Shown: positions 6,041 through 7,187 of the stretch, piece by piece
Layout: the number at the start of each line of letters is the position of its first letter
Position numbering within the stretch: the stretch's first letter is position 1
NCBI GenBank assembly: GCA_012274165.1
Contig: JAAPAA010000282.1
Span: 1-7,187 of the forward strand
Direction of reading: 5' to 3'
Source: Thiobacillaceae bacterium
GTDB taxonomy: Bacteria > Pseudomonadota > Gammaproteobacteria > Burkholderiales > Thiobacillaceae
Length of the DNA stretch: 7,187 nt
Position numbers and translations under genes: made by a program
Notes under the pieces: generated by a model
What the model was told of the DNA's origin: nothing
Seen by the model: only the letters and a program-made list of their open reading frames with translations
Database searches by the model: none

Positions 6041-6155
6041 TTCCTTGAAACAATGCGCAAGTTCGCGCGCCACGCCATTGAGATGCAAGCCCGACCAATC
6101 GAAGCCCAATGTCGCGATTCAAAGGTTACGCAGAGAGCCAACGACGGTCTGTACG

Positions 6156-6357
6156 TTAGCGAACGGAGACCATCTCGTGGTTGCAAAATTGTTGCCTGGT
6201 ACCCCGCGCGCTCAAATGGATATGCTGGCTAAGGCTTGCGCTTTCGGTGTCGAACGATGTCAGCGGTTTGTCGAAGCTTTTATTCGTTGACATCCCACTC
6301 GTTATTTTTGCCGATTGATACGCGAAAAACGATGTCGCTCTTCTGATCGAGTTCCAT
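6156..6357 (-). pseudogene. Frameshifted DUF2188-like small gene
   Basis: From ATG 6357 the minus strand reads 25 codons ending WDVNE, then TAA (6282-6280). Ignoring one base there (T6282, giving GAA AAA AGC TTC) shifts to a frame that continues KSFDKPLTSFDTESASL and runs to a stop at 6158-6156, about 66 codons in all. The joined peptide, with W-D-V-x-E followed by FDKPLxSFDTE, resembles short DUF2188-type proteins. A single-base insertion is the simplest reading. No Shine-Dalgarno precedes the ATG, which also suggests a dead gene, and the last third (HIHLSARG onward) fits the family poorly. A sequencing error at 6282 would restore the gene. Confidence 0.4.
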
Positions 6358-6373
6358 ATTGAGTGTCGGACTA

Positions 6374-6646
6374 TCATTTGCCGACACGCGGCGCCATGTC
6401 GCTCGCTTTCACGCCCGCATCCGATTTGGCGTGGCTCATGAGCGCGGTGCAGTTGCTGTTTTTGTCCTTGCCAAAGTCGAGCAGCGGTACCAGCGCACCT
6501 ATGCCTGCCGTCACCGCACCCAGGGCCACCGCGAGGCCGTCCCGCGCGAGCGCGCCCCCCACTTCAGGCCGCACCAACGGGGTCTTGAACGATCCGGTGA
6601 TAGCGATGGGGCCGCGCAGCGATGCCAGACTGAAGAGACTCTGGTC
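6374..6646 (-). pseudogene. 3' remnant of an asmA-like gene
   Basis: This is the C-terminal portion (residues about 180-269) of the chimeric ORF. It keeps the features of AsmA family C-termini: the 'LRGPI-x-(I/V)-(T/G)-G-S-F' strand, a VRPEVGG turn, an Ala/Gly/Leu-rich hydrophobic helix (213-234) and a D-SNC motif. In AsmA proteins this end lies in the periplasm after a long beta-groove domain that handles phospholipid transport. The N-terminal anchor and the groove are absent, so it cannot work as AsmA. The junction with the HNH-type domain lies near 6640-6660. Confidence 0.6.
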
Positions 6647-7183
6647 ACATGTCTCGCCAATGTAAATGATGCGCTTGCTTGATGCGATAACCGATGTCGG
6701 GCATCTGGAGGCGGCATATTCCGCAACTATGGATGCGTAGGCACCAAAATCAATGTTCCACACATGCTGAGACCGGCCATCCCAGATCGCCAAGGCCTCC
6801 GATTCATGCTTCGAGAAGGTCGCGAAGGTGCATTCGTTAACTTTGAGGAAGTGCTTAACGACTGCTTCAATATCGAGTTCGCCGTGTGACGCCAACTGTT
6901 TGGACCGCCCTATGTGCGTCGCATGGTGGCACATATGGCACACAGTACCGAGGCCGACAAGGCGCTGCGTCTTTGATCTGTCGCCAAACTCCCAAAGCTC
7001 GTGACAATGAAGCTTGTTAGGTGAACCGCAGATTTGGCATTTTCGACCGTTCTGGTCGTGAACCCCCTCTTTGATCTTGTTCCAGCGGCTCTTCGGGATA
7101 CTGTTGCGGAGGCTCTTTCCCCACGACGGTACGGGCACCATCTCAATCTGGAGCTTCAGCGGGTGCCCTTTTGATGCTCCCAT
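6374..7183 (-). CDS. Chimeric ORF: HNH-type domain joined to an AsmA-like C-terminal tail
   Basis: Reading from ATG 7183, the frame has 269 residues and stays open to the window edge, so the true start could lie outside. Residues 8-155 look like a small HNH-type family: LKLQIEMVPVPSWGKSLR, then a zinc site with CxxC at 49/52 and at 82/85, His61-Glu62 in CHEL, and His86/His90 in CHMCHHATH. That fits a metal-bound HNH nuclease fold; activity is inference. Its natural end should be near 'VWNIDFGAYASIVAEY' (141-156). From about residue 180 the sequence changes to an AsmA-type ending: SLASLRGPIAITGSFK (185-200), PEVGGALA, LVPLLDFGKDKNSNC (231-245). Intact AsmA is several hundred residues, so only its tail remains. 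The HNH part is visibly more AT-rich than the AsmA part. The ORF closes with tandem stops (TGA TAG). Confidence 0.7.
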   Translation of the reverse strand: MGASKGHPLKLQIEMVPVPSWGKSLRNSIPKSRWNKIKEGVHDQNGRKCQICGSPNKLHCHELWEFGDRSKTQRLVGLGTVCHMCHHATHIGRSKQLASHGELDIEAVVKHFLKVNECTFATFSKHESEALAIWDGRSQHVWNIDFGAYASIVAEYAASRCPTSVIASSKRIIYIGETCDQSLFSLASLRGPIAITGSFKTPLVRPEVGGALARDGLAVALGAVTAGIGALVPLLDFGKDKNSNCTALMSHAKSDAGVKASDMAPRVGK

Positions 7184-7187
7184 ATAC

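Noticed and set aside
5991..6290. 99-codon plus-strand frame over the DUF883 leader
   Set aside because: No ribosome site, unusual composition, overlaps the DUF2188-like relic and the hairpin; no recognisable domain.

Overview
The window is GC-rich DNA from a Gram-negative bacterium. The lipobox lipoprotein, Sec-type signal peptides, YihY/BrkB-type membrane protein, YqjD/YqjE-like pair and AsmA-like tail together suggest a proteobacterium, most likely a betaproteobacterium. That placement is inference; no rRNA, tRNA or housekeeping marker is present.

Layout. At the left edge are the first codons of a minus-strand gene (1-19), then a minus-strand gene for a 66-residue two-helix membrane protein (127-327). 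Four plus-strand genes for exported proteins follow: a lipoprotein with COG4315/PF03640-type repeats (550-933), a BON-domain protein (1019-1402), a DUF305 protein (1512-1907) and a YVTN/YncE-type beta-propeller (1918-3354). The DUF305 and propeller genes are 10 bases apart, and the stop of the first runs into the Shine-Dalgarno of the second. Just after the propeller lies a 101-bp, about 93% identical direct repeat of the 3' end of the 66-residue protein gene, so the exported-protein cluster is bracketed by one intact and one truncated copy of the same gene. A gene-poor stretch follows (3484-3879).

The right half is on the minus strand. An envelope-stress type operon reads right to left: a DUF883 (YqjD/ElaB-like) tail-anchored protein (5619-5990), a YqjE-like holin-superfamily protein (5180-5584), and a 435-residue protein (3880-5187) that joins a short YqjK-position-like membrane module to a complete YihY/BrkB domain. 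Upstream are a probable frameshifted DUF2188-like gene (6156-6357) and an ORF (6374-7183) that appears chimeric: a Cys4/His HNH-type domain joined in frame to the last ~90 residues of an AsmA-like protein.

Nothing here is a recognised defence or mobile system, and no transposase, integrase or CRISPR array is visible. The coherent theme is cell-envelope and periplasmic stress proteins. The most notable structural points are the repeat-bracketed cluster, the YqjK-like/BrkB fusion, the HNH-AsmA chimera, and a 22-bp stretch at 5585-5606 that resembles a collapsed cloning-vector polylinker.
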